A stretch of 64,000 nt of DNA, from the NCBI GenBank assembly GCA_963815355.1, contig CAWFGJ010000005.1:331097-395096 (forward strand), in the 5' to 3' direction. Of this stretch, positions 7,098 through 15,981 are shown piece by piece. Each line of letters starts with the position of its first letter. Positions within the stretch are counted from its first letter, which is position 1. The stretch comes from JAPUEK01 sp963815355. GTDB lineage: Bacteria > Pseudomonadota > Alphaproteobacteria > Rhodobacterales > Rhodobacteraceae. Position numbers and translations under genes: made by a program. The notes under the pieces were generated by a model that saw only the letters and a list, made by a program, of their open reading frames with translations, made no database searches and was not told where the DNA came from.

Positions 7098-7456
7098 CGT
7101 GGGTGGATCGGGTGGCTGCATTCGGGGGTGGCGTGGGCACACAAAGGGTCCAATCTATTGTCGATCTCGTTCGCCCGTCATGTTCTGGCTATGACATGCG
7201 AAAGCGGCCTGACCGTCGGGCTTTGTCCTAACCCAGTTCCCCGACAGCGTCTTCAGCAAGGCAGAGGGGAACAGTGCTTTGGCAAATCACAAACTCGCGC
7301 GGTCGTGTGGTCAATATGCAAGCCATTAGGAATAAATACAGTTTTCTGTGGCAGGTCCTTGGTTATACGAATTAAAGAGGGATTCAACCGTAAGGTGATC
7401 GGGGCGCAGGCATCTGCCGGTCGCCACGGATCAAATCTGGAAAGGGCCGAACCGCC

Positions 7457-8137
7457 ATGAAAACCACTGTTTTGACGATGCTGGCCTTTGTGACGTCAGC
7501 AGCGGCACATGCCGAGCCGGCTTCTGAGCGCAGCGGGGCCTTTGATGGCGCCTTTTTCAGCGCGCAATTCGGCGCCCAATCCGGGGCGGCGGTGGAGGCG
7601 AATGTGCAGACCTCTGCGCAACCCGGCCCGTCCTTCGACCAGCCAGATGCACGGGGCAAAGGCGGGGTTTTTCAGTTTCAGGCCGGCTATGGCCGTGATC
7701 TCGGGCGGGCCTTCAACCTGTCGGTCGGCGGCTTTGCCGAGTTTGGCGGGGCTGAATTGGACGTGTCGCAGGCGACATTCTTTCGCGACCCGGTCGAGCA
7801 GGCAATAACCAATCGGGTTGGCTTATATCTCGCGCCCGGGGTTTACGTGGATCCTCAGACGTTGATTTATGCCAAAATCGGGGTATCGCAGGCCACCCAC
7901 CACTATGACCGCGCCACTTACGCGGTCGCGTTGAGCCAGCAGATTTCAGGACCGATGCTGGGGATCGGCCTGAAAAGGATGCTGAACGACCACATGTTCT
8001 GGACGATGGATTACACGCGGGTAGATTACGGTTTGGCTCAAATCGGGTCTTCGGTGTCGCTGAACTCGAACGTGGTCGATGTGCGCAGCCACGCGATCAC
8101 GGAGGATATAAGCGTAGGCTTCGGCTATCAGTTCTAA
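7457..8137 (+). CDS. Outer-membrane beta-barrel protein
   Basis: A 226-residue protein with a clear signal peptide (MKTTVLTMLAFVTSAAAHAE) and alternating hydrophobic/polar strands ending in the aromatic terminus SVGFGYQF, typical of 8-stranded outer-membrane barrels (porin/OmpX-OmpA barrel type). Strand-like segments include VFQFQAGYGRDL, FNLSVGGFAEFGG, LIYAKIGVSQATH, MLGIGLKRML and FWTMDYTRVDYG. The ribosome site GGAAAGGG is correctly spaced. It is monocistronic and lies between the tRNA remnant and the recombinase remnant, so it may belong to the accessory region. Exact function unknown. Confidence 0.75.
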   Translation: MKTTVLTMLAFVTSAAAHAEPASERSGAFDGAFFSAQFGAQSGAAVEANVQTSAQPGPSFDQPDARGKGGVFQFQAGYGRDLGRAFNLSVGGFAEFGGAELDVSQATFFRDPVEQAITNRVGLYLAPGVYVDPQTLIYAKIGVSQATHHYDRATYAVALSQQISGPMLGIGLKRMLNDHMFWTMDYTRVDYGLAQIGSSVSLNSNVVDVRSHAITEDISVGFGYQF

Positions 8138-8175
8138 GGGTTCGGCCCGTCCTGAGGCAGATGCGACGCCGCAGG

Positions 8176-8655
8176 TCATCCGGTTCTCTGGCCGGGCGGA
8201 CTGGTGGCCGGGATGGACGCGGTCCGGTGCTCTGGCACCCCTGCCCGCTCAGACTGGGTTAGGAACCACTTGCGCGATGCGTGGATCACCAGACCCGACC
8301 GCGTCAGGACCAACTGTGACCGCAGCACGGCAATGCGTTTGGTGACACGATGGGCGGTCAGCCCGGGGAACAGCCGCCCCCCCTCCGGCACGCGAGCCAG
8401 CAACGGCGTCAGGGCCGGGTGCCGCGGCATCAACCGCTCCGCCGCGTCGGTCTTCAACCTCGGCACCTCGTTTGGCCGCACCCAGACGGACCCGCCCGGA
8501 TTGCCCTTCCAGACCAGATTACCCCGCAGGCTCGCTCGCATACCCGTCAGTAAGCGGAGGGTCAGGGCATCCCCAGTCTTACCTGTGTGGCCGTACGGAT
8601 CGCACCGCGCCGTGGAAAATAAGTTCGACGGAAAAATGACCGCGCGGCGTTGCAC
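8176..8655 (-). pseudogene. Remnant of a tyrosine recombinase (phage-type integrase)
   Basis: The frame reads like a worn C-terminal catalytic domain: LTLRLLTGMRASLRGNLVWKG resembles the integrase segment with the first catalytic Arg, VPRLKTDAAERLMPRHPAL resembles the beta-strand region, LFPGLTAHRVTK follows, and VIHASRKWFLTQSERAGVPEH resembles the H-x-x-R box. The end (SIPATSPPGQRTG) replaces the expected GH...Y segment, so the nucleophilic Tyr is missing, and there is no N-terminal DNA-binding half. It is most likely the relic of the integrase of an element that used the tRNA-Gln site. Confidence 0.6.
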
Positions 8656-8689
8656 CTACGACGAGGTAATAACAAAACTGGGGCCCTGA

Positions 8690-9697
8690 ATGACTTTGGC
8701 GAAAACGGATTGGGTGAGGCGCGGGGTGACGCACGCCTTCTTTTGCGCGGCGGCGATTGGATTTGTGCCTGCGATGGCGCTGGCCCATGAAGAGGAAACC
8801 CATTGCGCCGCGGTCGCCAAGTCGATTGCGGAGGCCGGATTTGGCGACAAAGTTTCTGTCACCTGCACCGACGGGCAGGCGCTGATCGCGTCGGATACCT
8901 ATCCCGACCATCCCTTGATGACAGGGATTGTCGGCAGCAATGAACAGGTGCCGGTTCCGGCGAAAGACTATGTCTCGCCCATCCCCTTGCATCCGGTTCT
9001 GGGCTCTGAGCCCCATACCCGCGATGCGGCCCTTGGCGTGGCGGTGAATGGCGTGCCGATCTATGACTATACCGGCGGCGGTGAGATGAGCGTGGCAGAC
9101 CTGTCCACCCATCAAGCCGCGCAGGACACCGTTCTGACCCAGCAGCTTGATATGTGCGGCGGCCATGCGGGGCGGGGCGACGACTACCATTACCACGCGA
9201 CACCCACCTGCATGATCGCGCAGATGCCCAATGCGGGGCCCGATGCGATCATCGGTTGGGCCTTTGATGGCTATCCGATCTACGGCGACAAAAATCCAGA
9301 CGGCACCGACATCAAGCCCGGCGATCTGGATGTTTGCAACGGCCAGCCCGACCCAGTTTACGGCTACCGCTATCACACGTCCAAGGGCGTCCCCTATATC
9401 ATCCAATGCTTGCGGGGACAGACCGCCGAGATGAAGGATCTGCCGCGGGTGCCACCGCTTGAACCAGCGGGTTGGGGCTTGTGGGGCGGGATGTCGCCCG
9501 GCAAGCCACCACAGGGAGGGGTTCAAAACCTTGTCTTCACTCAGGATGCAACCGGCTTGCGCAGCATGACCTACAGCTATGAAGGAGCGGATTACTATAT
9601 CAATTACGTCCCCTCAAAGACCGCCAATTGCTATGATTTTGAAACCCGCAGGGTGACGGATGGCGGCGCGGTGTTTACGGGGGAGTTGTGCCGGTGA
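8690..9697 (+). CDS. Secreted YHYH-domain protein
   Basis: A 335-residue exported protein: signal peptide ending ...AMALAHE, then a YHYH domain (family named for the motif seen here as DDYHYHATPTC) with GWAFDGYPIYG and YGYRYHTS. His-rich motifs suggest metal binding, but no reaction is known. Cys are spaced for periplasmic disulfides. It is the first gene of a tight trio; its stop overlaps the start of the PEBP gene (GTGA). The trio is exported as a whole, suggesting a shared envelope role. Confidence 0.8.
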   Translation: MTLAKTDWVRRGVTHAFFCAAAIGFVPAMALAHEEETHCAAVAKSIAEAGFGDKVSVTCTDGQALIASDTYPDHPLMTGIVGSNEQVPVPAKDYVSPIPLHPVLGSEPHTRDAALGVAVNGVPIYDYTGGGEMSVADLSTHQAAQDTVLTQQLDMCGGHAGRGDDYHYHATPTCMIAQMPNAGPDAIIGWAFDGYPIYGDKNPDGTDIKPGDLDVCNGQPDPVYGYRYHTSKGVPYIIQCLRGQTAEMKDLPRVPPLEPAGWGLWGGMSPGKPPQGGVQNLVFTQDATGLRSMTYSYEGADYYINYVPSKTANCYDFETRRVTDGGAVFTGELCR

Positions 9698-10266
9698 CCG
9701 GTTTTTCGATCCTGCGGATGGCAGGCGCCGTCTTACTGACCGCAGGCTTGGGCGCACCGGCGATTGCGCAAGAGCGCTTCACCCTGACCAGTCCGGCACT
9801 GGTCGACGGCGGGGCTTTGCCCCCGGATCTGCGGTGTACGCGCGATGGTGGCGATGGGCTGTCGCCGCCCGTCAACTGGACAACCCCGCCCGCGGGCACC
9901 AACGGCTTTGCGATCATCATGCATCACTATCCCCGTGGCCATGTTGAAGGCGTGGATGCCCCGAGCCAGTATTGGCTGTTGTGGAACATTCCAGCTGACA
10001 CCAAGGGCATTGCGCGCGGCAATCCCACCTCAATTGGTGACGAAGGCGCGGATAAAGACATGCGGGCAACCGGTTACACCCCGCCTTGTGCGCCGCCGGG
10101 GCGCGCGGATGGGCCCGCACATCGCTATACGATCACTGTCTATGCGTTGAGCGCGCCGCTTACCGAGCTGCCCGCACAGGATGATGGCGATGTCGATTGG
10201 GCGCAGATGGTTGCGGCGATGGACGGATCGGTCCTGGCATCCTCTGCACTGACATTTACCAATTAG
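9694..10266 (+). CDS. YbhB/YbcL-type PEBP (Raf-kinase-inhibitor-like) secreted protein
   Basis: A 190-residue exported protein. After the signal peptide (AGAVLLTAGLGAPAIAQ) come PEBP motifs: LPPDLRCTRDGGDGLSPPVNW, the ligand-pocket segment YWLLWNIP, GYTPPCAPPG and HRYTITVYAL. PEBPs bind phosphate-bearing or phospholipid-like ligands; the bacterial YbhB/YbcL branch has no settled function. GTG 9694 is chosen because it overlaps the upstream stop by four bases (GTGA) and GGGGGAG lies eight bases before it; GTG 9688 and ATG 9718 are alternatives. Translationally coupled to the YHYH gene. Confidence 0.82.
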   Translation: MTGFSILRMAGAVLLTAGLGAPAIAQERFTLTSPALVDGGALPPDLRCTRDGGDGLSPPVNWTTPPAGTNGFAIIMHHYPRGHVEGVDAPSQYWLLWNIPADTKGIARGNPTSIGDEGADKDMRATGYTPPCAPPGRADGPAHRYTITVYALSAPLTELPAQDDGDVDWAQMVAAMDGSVLASSALTFTN

Positions 10267-10299
10267 CGACAGGCCAACCTTGGCCAGAAAGACCTTAAC

Positions 10300-10947
10300 A
10301 TGCGCTATCTTCTGACTGCCGCACTGATTTTGACTGCGGGCGTGGCCACGGCAGAGCCGCAAACCCTGCGGGCGGATATCTGGGCAGACAACTGGTTTGC
10401 CATGTATGCCAACGGCCGACTTGTGATTGAGGATTCCGTGCCGATCACAACCGAGCGGTCATTCAACGCCGAAACGGTCACCTTTACCGCCAACCTGCCG
10501 ATGACGATTGCTTTTGAGGTCAAGGACTTCAAAGAGAATGACACCGGGCTGGAATATATCGGCACCGACCGCCAGCAGATGGGCGACGGCGGCATGATCG
10601 CACAGTTTCTGGAAGCAACAACGGGCAAGACCGTTGCGGTGACGGATGCGCGCATGCGTTGTCTGGTGGTGCAGCGCGCACCCGTTGATCGCAGTTGCGC
10701 CGAGCAAAGCAATCCCGTGGCGGGCGAAGGTGCCTGCGGTTTTGTGGAAACCGCCATACCCGACAACTGGACCGCCGCCGATTTTGACGACAGCCTTTGG
10801 CCCGCCGCCACGGTCCACTCTTCATGGGAGGTCGGCCCAAAAGACGGCTACGACACCATCGACTGGGATTGGGACGCCAAGCTGATCTGGAGCGACGATC
10901 TGGTGCAAGACAACACGCTTTTGTGCCGCATGGTTCTTGGCAACTAA
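10300..10947 (+). CDS. Secreted protein of unknown function, third gene of the YHYH-PEBP trio
   Basis: A 215-residue exported protein with the signal peptide MRYLLTAALILTAGVATAE. The body reads like a galactose-binding-type jelly roll (LRADIWADNWFAMYANGRL near the N-terminus, WTAADFDDSLWPAATVH and WDWDAKLIWSDD near the C-terminus), a fold common in carbohydrate-binding modules. Several Cys are present. It follows the PEBP gene by 33 bases in the same direction and very probably shares its transcript. Function is not known; the fold assignment is inference. Confidence 0.65.
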   Translation: MRYLLTAALILTAGVATAEPQTLRADIWADNWFAMYANGRLVIEDSVPITTERSFNAETVTFTANLPMTIAFEVKDFKENDTGLEYIGTDRQQMGDGGMIAQFLEATTGKTVAVTDARMRCLVVQRAPVDRSCAEQSNPVAGEGACGFVETAIPDNWTAADFDDSLWPAATVHSSWEVGPKDGYDTIDWDWDAKLIWSDDLVQDNTLLCRMVLGN

Positions 10948-11100
10948 GCCTGCTGCATAAGCGGTGAGATTTGGGCTGCGGGGCAGAATTGCCCCCCAGC
11001 GGGCCGTGTTTTCGGTCACGCGCAGGCCTTGCGCGCTTTGGACGGTCACAAAGCCCTGCGATAGTCCGTGGTGCCCGAAGCGAAGGCTACCGCGTAACCC

Positions 11101-13497
11101 TCACGGATCATTTTTCACGCTGGTCAAATTGCCCACGATACAATCCGGCGACAGTTCGAGATCCACTTGGATCGTCCCGGCCCGCCAAATGTAATAGATA
11201 TTGTCAGCGACGTTCCCAACATCCTCGTTCAGCAATCTATATTGCCACGGGTAATAGACGTTCGTTCCAACGGTTACCGGCCCTAAAAACAGATTTGTAT
11301 CGCCCGTCAGTCCCTCACCCGCCCAATCGTCATTGGGAAAAATCAGTTCAAGCATTTTAGGGCAGGCGCTGATTTCGGCGGGCAGAACGTAATCCTTTGC
11401 CTGCGCAATCGCATCTGCCCATTCAACGGCCCCGTCGGCGTTGGGCAGTGCTCCATCGACAGACACTGTGCCAAGGTCGACACCGTCAAGGCGCACCACA
11501 ACCATGGGCGCGCCCAAGAATTTCGTGCCGCTGGCGTTGATGGTGATCCGGGGGGGGGCCTCGTCCAGCGGCTGCGTCGGGGCATTGCCCAGCAATGCCT
11601 GCGTTTGGGCATCATGCAACCGAACCCAATAGGCCAATTTGGCACTGGCTTTGGCCAAAAGGTCCGGGTTTGTGCTGGAAAGATCGGTTTGCTCCTGCGG
11701 GTCTGCCGCGAGGTCGGTCAGGCGCGTTGCGTCCGTATTGGTGTTCAGAACAAGCTTGGTCGCCCCCTCCCGATAGCCGATCTGCAGCCCGTTCCAAGCG
11801 GTAAAGAACATCAACCCATTCGCGCGATTGGTGGCAAACAGGCTTTGCCCCTGCCAACCTGCCGGCGCGGGTATGTCGAGCAGATCAACAATGGTCGGCG
11901 CTACGGCCGATAGGCCTACGATCCGTTGGGCCGTCTCGCCGTTAAAAAGCGTCGGATTGATAAAGATCATCGGGATGCGCAGATATTCTTCGAACACCTC
12001 CGTTATATGCCCAAACAACTGATGCTCACCGAAAGCCTCGCCATGATCACCGACCACAACGATCAAAGTTGAATCGAACAATCCACGGTCACGCAATCCT
12101 TGGACCAACTCACCAAATACGGCATCGTCCTCTTCAACGGCGTTAATATACTTGTTTTGGCCGGGCTCCTCGACATATTGCTTCGGATCTTCGCCGGGAT
12201 AGTAAGGATAATGCGTCATTCCCGTCCAAAGCAATGCGGCGAACGGTTTATTGGGGTCTTGGTCAACAAAGTCGAATACAGCCGGTATCAGGCAGTGGTC
12301 ATTGCCCGTGTCCAGATATTTCTGCGTGGAACCCTTGTCATCCTCCGCACCCTGCACACAGTCGAAATCCCGGCTGTCCTGGATGGTTTGAAAACCCGCC
12401 CGCTCCGCAAAACCGGCATTATTCTGAAAGCGATTGTCGGGCGAACTGAAAAAACCTGTCTTGTATCCCCGTTCGGCAAGCACTTTCGGAAGCCCCACAA
12501 AACTCAGGTCGGGGCGATGGTAGGTCATGCTATCTGGTGACAGTTCGGGAACAATCGCCGCCAAAATGGACACCAGAGAATAGCTTGATGTCGGCACATG
12601 GGCATAGGCATCTGTCACGTGCAGGCTGGCGTCCGCCAATGCAGCGATTTGCGGCGTCACCTCATGTTCAGGCGCATATCCAGAGATATACTTGGCCCCG
12701 GTCGACTCCATGACATAGATAATCACATTGCGCACCGTGCCGTCCGAAGTGTCGGGCCGGGGCACGGGCGGAAGCGTTTCGGTGAAGCTGACTGCGGATC
12801 GCAATGTCGTTGGATCGCCATTTGCATCCAGAAGTTCGGGCAGCCGCATTTCCGGTTCAAACACCGAAGTCATCATCGCCAAAACAGGATTGCGTGTCTT
12901 GCCAACAGGGGTGGTGTCGCCTGACGACAGGGCCCCCAGCAGAATTGGGATCAGAAAGAGCGCCGATATTTTAACATCGCGGCCGCCCATAAGATGCGCA
13001 ATCACCCAGATCAGCCCCAGATAAAGGCCGATGACCAGAAGGCCCCCTAAAATCCAGCTTAGTTTCAAGGCCGAAAGCAGCGTGGAGATCATGTAGGAAC
13101 TGTTTGCAATGTCAGAAAACGCAAGCCATTGCACCGTGACCGGACCACCCAGCATTTGAACTGCGGTAATATTCGCAATGCCCAATGCGGCGAGAAGCAG
13201 AGTCAAAATGGAATAGGTTCGGCACGCCGCAAGATGCCACCTGCTGCGTTGCGCAATCAGGGCGAAAACGATGGCAAGCCCCCACGTCACCACCCAATCC
13301 GCTGTTGAGGCCTGCAAAATCATCGCGATGGCAGCAAGCGGCGACAGGCTGTGGATGTCGGGGCGAAGGATTAGCAAGCGGCAAACCAACAGGACAATTG
13401 CCAGCAATGCCGCAGCCGCCAGTATATAACGGACGCATTTCCGTTTTTGCGCCTTCAGGGTCTTTTGGCCTTGTGGCAGCTGTCTAATCAATTTCAA
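11101..13497 (-). CDS. LTA-synthase-like membrane sulfatase/phosphotransferase with C-terminal xylan-CBM-like domain
   Basis: A large inner-membrane enzyme of the alkaline-phosphatase superfamily. About five N-terminal helices (first YILAAAALLAIVLLVCRLLIL) are followed by a periplasmic sulfatase domain with IIYVMESTGAKYISGY (metal-binding Glu), a Thr/Ser-rich PTSSYSL candidate nucleophile loop and VVVGDHGEAFGEH (Asp-His metal ligands). A further domain of about 120 residues (ITINASGTKFLGAPMVVVRL ... IFPNDDWAGEGL) resembles Ca-dependent xylan-binding CBMs. Probable role: moving a phospho-head-group or sulfate on an envelope glycan. No ATG precedes the first helix. The frame is open to 13740 but would overlap the next gene, so TTG 13497 is a best guess. 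Substrate unknown. Confidence 0.72.
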   Translation of the reverse strand: MKLIRQLPQGQKTLKAQKRKCVRYILAAAALLAIVLLVCRLLILRPDIHSLSPLAAIAMILQASTADWVVTWGLAIVFALIAQRSRWHLAACRTYSILTLLLAALGIANITAVQMLGGPVTVQWLAFSDIANSSYMISTLLSALKLSWILGGLLVIGLYLGLIWVIAHLMGGRDVKISALFLIPILLGALSSGDTTPVGKTRNPVLAMMTSVFEPEMRLPELLDANGDPTTLRSAVSFTETLPPVPRPDTSDGTVRNVIIYVMESTGAKYISGYAPEHEVTPQIAALADASLHVTDAYAHVPTSSYSLVSILAAIVPELSPDSMTYHRPDLSFVGLPKVLAERGYKTGFFSSPDNRFQNNAGFAERAGFQTIQDSRDFDCVQGAEDDKGSTQKYLDTGNDHCLIPAVFDFVDQDPNKPFAALLWTGMTHYPYYPGEDPKQYVEEPGQNKYINAVEEDDAVFGELVQGLRDRGLFDSTLIVVVGDHGEAFGEHQLFGHITEVFEEYLRIPMIFINPTLFNGETAQRIVGLSAVAPTIVDLLDIPAPAGWQGQSLFATNRANGLMFFTAWNGLQIGYREGATKLVLNTNTDATRLTDLAADPQEQTDLSSTNPDLLAKASAKLAYWVRLHDAQTQALLGNAPTQPLDEAPPRITINASGTKFLGAPMVVVRLDGVDLGTVSVDGALPNADGAVEWADAIAQAKDYVLPAEISACPKMLELIFPNDDWAGEGLTGDTNLFLGPVTVGTNVYYPWQYRLLNEDVGNVADNIYYIWRAGTIQVDLELSPDCIVGNLTSVKNDP

Positions 13498-13670
13498 TCC
13501 AAACCAGTTCAGCGCATCAAGCCTGTGCAGTTGAATTTTATTGCAAAAGGGTAGCCGAGGGATTGGTTCTGCACAAGACAGTGAAACCAACCCCCTTTCC
13601 CGCGTGATCCTTAGCAATTTTCTGGGGCCGGGTGGGTTTTGCAGACAGGGGGGGTGCGCTTGACCCGCGA

Positions 13671-14264
13671 TTAAACTGCCGGCACGGTCGGGATGATCGG
13701 TTTCGAAAACAAGATCCATTCCGATGCATCGACGCGCCAATCTTCTTTAACCACCGAACGCCGGGCCACCTCACCAAAGCCCTTGGCCCGGTAGAGGCGT
13801 AGGGCCTCGACATGCGTGTCTGCTGCAATCAGGCTGACCGAGCCGTGGCCGTTGCTTTGCGCCACCTTTTCGGCATGGGCCAACAACGCGCTGCCCAGCC
13901 CCCTGCCCCGAAATGGCGCATAGCTGGCCAGCACGTTCAGATACCACGATCCGGGTGCCAGCGCTTCGAGCTCCAGCAGCGGGACAAAGATCGCTGGCGT
14001 GTCAGGGTCAATAGGACCGGGCGTCGCTTCGGCCGCATACCCCAGAAGACAGGCCGCGACCGCCCCATCTGACTCGGCCAGCCACGCGTTGCGATAGGAA
14101 AAGCTGCCCGTGTCGCGCGCCGCACGCTCTTTGCCATAGGCCCAGGGATCGCCCGCCGCACCCACGCTCTTTTGCCAGAAGTGCAGCGGCAGATCATCTG
14201 CCGCCAGATTTATGAAACGCGCCAAATGCTCGGCGTCTGACGGTCTGGCCTCACGGATCAACAT
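13671..14264 (-). CDS. GNAT-family N-acetyltransferase
   Basis: A 197-residue acyl-CoA-dependent N-acetyltransferase starting MLIREARPSDAEHLARF. Motif A, the acetyl-CoA pyrophosphate loop, is FRGRGLGSALLAHAEKVA, and LIAADTHVEALRLYRAKGF is the C-terminal motif B. ATG 14264 is preferred because GAGGGGG precedes it by about five bases; GTG 14270 is possible. It lies upstream of the sulfatase gene in the same direction, so the two may be co-transcribed. Substrate cannot be read from the sequence. Confidence 0.85.
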   Translation of the reverse strand: MLIREARPSDAEHLARFINLAADDLPLHFWQKSVGAAGDPWAYGKERAARDTGSFSYRNAWLAESDGAVAACLLGYAAEATPGPIDPDTPAIFVPLLELEALAPGSWYLNVLASYAPFRGRGLGSALLAHAEKVAQSNGHGSVSLIAADTHVEALRLYRAKGFGEVARRSVVKEDWRVDASEWILFSKPIIPTVPAV

Positions 14265-14471
14265 GGTCACCCCCTCTTACCTTTTGCCGGCATCCTGCCT
14301 GTGCAAATGGCAGACATCAACGATGCGCAGCAGCTTCGCCCCCCGATTTGGCCTCGCACCACGACCCATCAACAAGCCTTCCGCACGCAGGGCCGCTGTG
14401 TTGGCTCTTGTCAGGCTGCAGGTGAGATCTTACGACCACCCCATAGCCGCGCAATTCCTGAAAGGACTGAC

Positions 14472-14825
14472 ATGAGCGATATGGTTTTCCGCTTTCCCGC
14501 AACCGGACCCGAGCCGATGCTGACCGATCTTGAGGGTTGGACCAAGATTGAAGGCAACCCGACCATGAAGACATGGGTCCAGCACACCTCGATCGACGGC
14601 AGCGTGATCAGCGGCACGTGGGAAGCGACCCTTGGCACGTGGCACGCGAGCTATAAGTTTTATGAGTTCGTGCACCTGATCGAAGGGCAAATCACCATAA
14701 CGCCTGACGGCGGCAACTCTGTCGTGCTGCGGCCGGGCGACGCGTTTGTCGTCGAGCCGGGCTTCAAGGGCACCTGGACCATCGAGAAGCCCGTGCGAAA
14801 GCACTTTTGCATCAAGCTAAGCTGA
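14472..14825 (+). CDS. Cupin-domain protein (DUF861 type)
   Basis: A 117-residue single-domain cupin: the conserved barrel segment ATLGTWHASYKFYEFVHLIEG is followed by the turn SVVLRPGDAFVVEPGFKGTW. Such small (S)-ureidoglycine-aminohydrolase-like cupins often have unknown roles. The start at 14472 has the site GAAAGGA five bases upstream; the earlier open frame (from 14301) has no ribosome site. It stands alone, divergent from the acetyltransferase. A short perfect inverted repeat GCCTGCCCGGCAGGC (14830-14844) follows the stop. Confidence 0.8.
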   Translation: MSDMVFRFPATGPEPMLTDLEGWTKIEGNPTMKTWVQHTSIDGSVISGTWEATLGTWHASYKFYEFVHLIEGQITITPDGGNSVVLRPGDAFVVEPGFKGTWTIEKPVRKHFCIKLS

Positions 14826-15110
14826 CACAGCCTGCCCGGCAGGCCATTTCGCCGTGCCGGGGCAATAGCCGGGAAACCTCGTGCTTGTTGCGGGATCGGA
14901 GCGTGCCCGATTTCGCGACATTGCCCGCCACGGGGGCAAAACCGCCTGCAGCTTTGCCTCCAGGTGGGCCACACGGGCTCGGTTAGAAACTGCGGTCAGC
15001 ACGAAGCGCCGAACCGGACCGTCGCAGGCAATCTGTTGGCGCGTGGACGATTTCCCGGTCTGCAGATTTGGCTTGCCAATCGGGGGGAGTCGCGCCCAAT
15101 ACTGAACCAA

Positions 15111-15476
15111 ATGGATCAGTATTCAAAAGCCCGCTTAGATGCCGCGTTCTCAGCGCTCTCCGACGCCACCCGGCGCGGGGTGCTGGAGCATTTGGGCCGG
15201 GCAGATGCGTCGATCACCGATCTTGCCGGGCAGTTTCAGATGACCCTGACCAACATGAAAAAGCACGTCAGCGTGCTGGAGCGGGCGGGGCTTGTCTTTA
15301 CCAGCAAAGTCGGGCGCGTGCGGACCTGCGGGCTTGGCCCGGGGCGGCTGGAGGAAGAGGCGGCGTGGCTTGCACGCTACCACCAGCTTTGGGCGGCCCG
15401 CTTTGACGCGCTGGGTGCGGTTCTTGAGGACCTTAAACAGAAGGAGTTGGAGGATGGGCAAAGCCCCAAAGAATGA
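15111..15476 (+). CDS. ArsR-type winged-helix regulator
   Basis: A 121-residue repressor with a winged helix: FSALSDATRRGVLEHLGRAD, then LAGQFQMTLTNMKKHVSVLERAGLV as the recognition helix-turn-helix. No ArsR metal-binding Cys cluster (ELCVCDL type) is present, so it is not a metal sensor. It overlaps the following AHSA1 gene by 23 bases. This ArsR + SRPBCC pairing is common, and the regulator usually controls the pair. The 285 bases upstream (14826-15110) hold no gene. Confidence 0.85.
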   Translation: MDQYSKARLDAAFSALSDATRRGVLEHLGRADASITDLAGQFQMTLTNMKKHVSVLERAGLVFTSKVGRVRTCGLGPGRLEEEAAWLARYHQLWAARFDALGAVLEDLKQKELEDGQSPKE

Positions 15477-15981
15477 TCTTGGCACTTTGCAAGGCAGCAC
15501 CCGCGTGGAACGCGCCTCTGCCTGCGAACTTATCGTCACGCGCAGCTTCAACGCACCCGCAGCACTGGTTTATGAAGCGTGGACCAAGCCCGAACTGCTG
15601 CAACGATGGTGGGCGCCGAAATCGTTCGGGATTTCGTTTATCCGGTGCGAGGTCGATGTGCGCGTCGGCGGCCGCTACCGGTTTGAGTTCGGCCACCCCG
15701 CCTCAGAGCAGCCCATGGCGTTTTTTGGCCGCTATCTTGAAGTGACGCCGCTCAAGCGCCTTGTCTGGACGAACGAGGAGGCAGGCGACGCGGGTGCGCT
15801 GACCACAGTGTCGTTTGAAGATCGCGGGGCCCAGACTCTGCTTGTGCTGCGCGACCTTTATCCTTCGAAAGAGGCGCTTGATGATGCTGTAAACTCGGGC
15901 AGCACAAGCGGGTTCGGCGAAACCTTCCAGCAGTTGGAGGACATGCTCGCACCCCCCAGCGGGCCTGTCACCGGGGTATGA
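15454..15981 (+). CDS. AHSA1/SRPBCC-domain protein
   Basis: A 175-residue protein of the START/Bet v1-like SRPBCC superfamily (AHSA1 type). It has VTRSFNAPAALVYEAWTKPELLQRWW at the N-terminus, and FGRYLEVTPLKRLVWTNEE and GFGETFQQLEDML at the C-terminus, outlining the helix-grip cavity for a hydrophobic ligand. The start at 15454 lies inside the end of the ArsR gene, behind AAGGAGTTGGAGG. The ligand is unknown; the partner ArsR suggests a small-molecule response. Confidence 0.85.
   Translation: MGKAPKNDLGTLQGSTRVERASACELIVTRSFNAPAALVYEAWTKPELLQRWWAPKSFGISFIRCEVDVRVGGRYRFEFGHPASEQPMAFFGRYLEVTPLKRLVWTNEEAGDAGALTTVSFEDRGAQTLLVLRDLYPSKEALDDAVNSGSTSGFGETFQQLEDMLAPPSGPVTGV

Larger units (their letters stand above)
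6468..7456. other. Long non-coding region holding the right-hand tRNA-Gln remnant
   Basis: Nearly 1 kb without a credible gene. It contains a decayed tRNA-Gln copy and the 89-bp repeat (listed separately). The remainder, including 7110-7456 before the outer-membrane gene, shows short frames only. The sequence GGAAAGGG just before 7457 is the ribosome site of the next gene. Confidence 0.4.
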
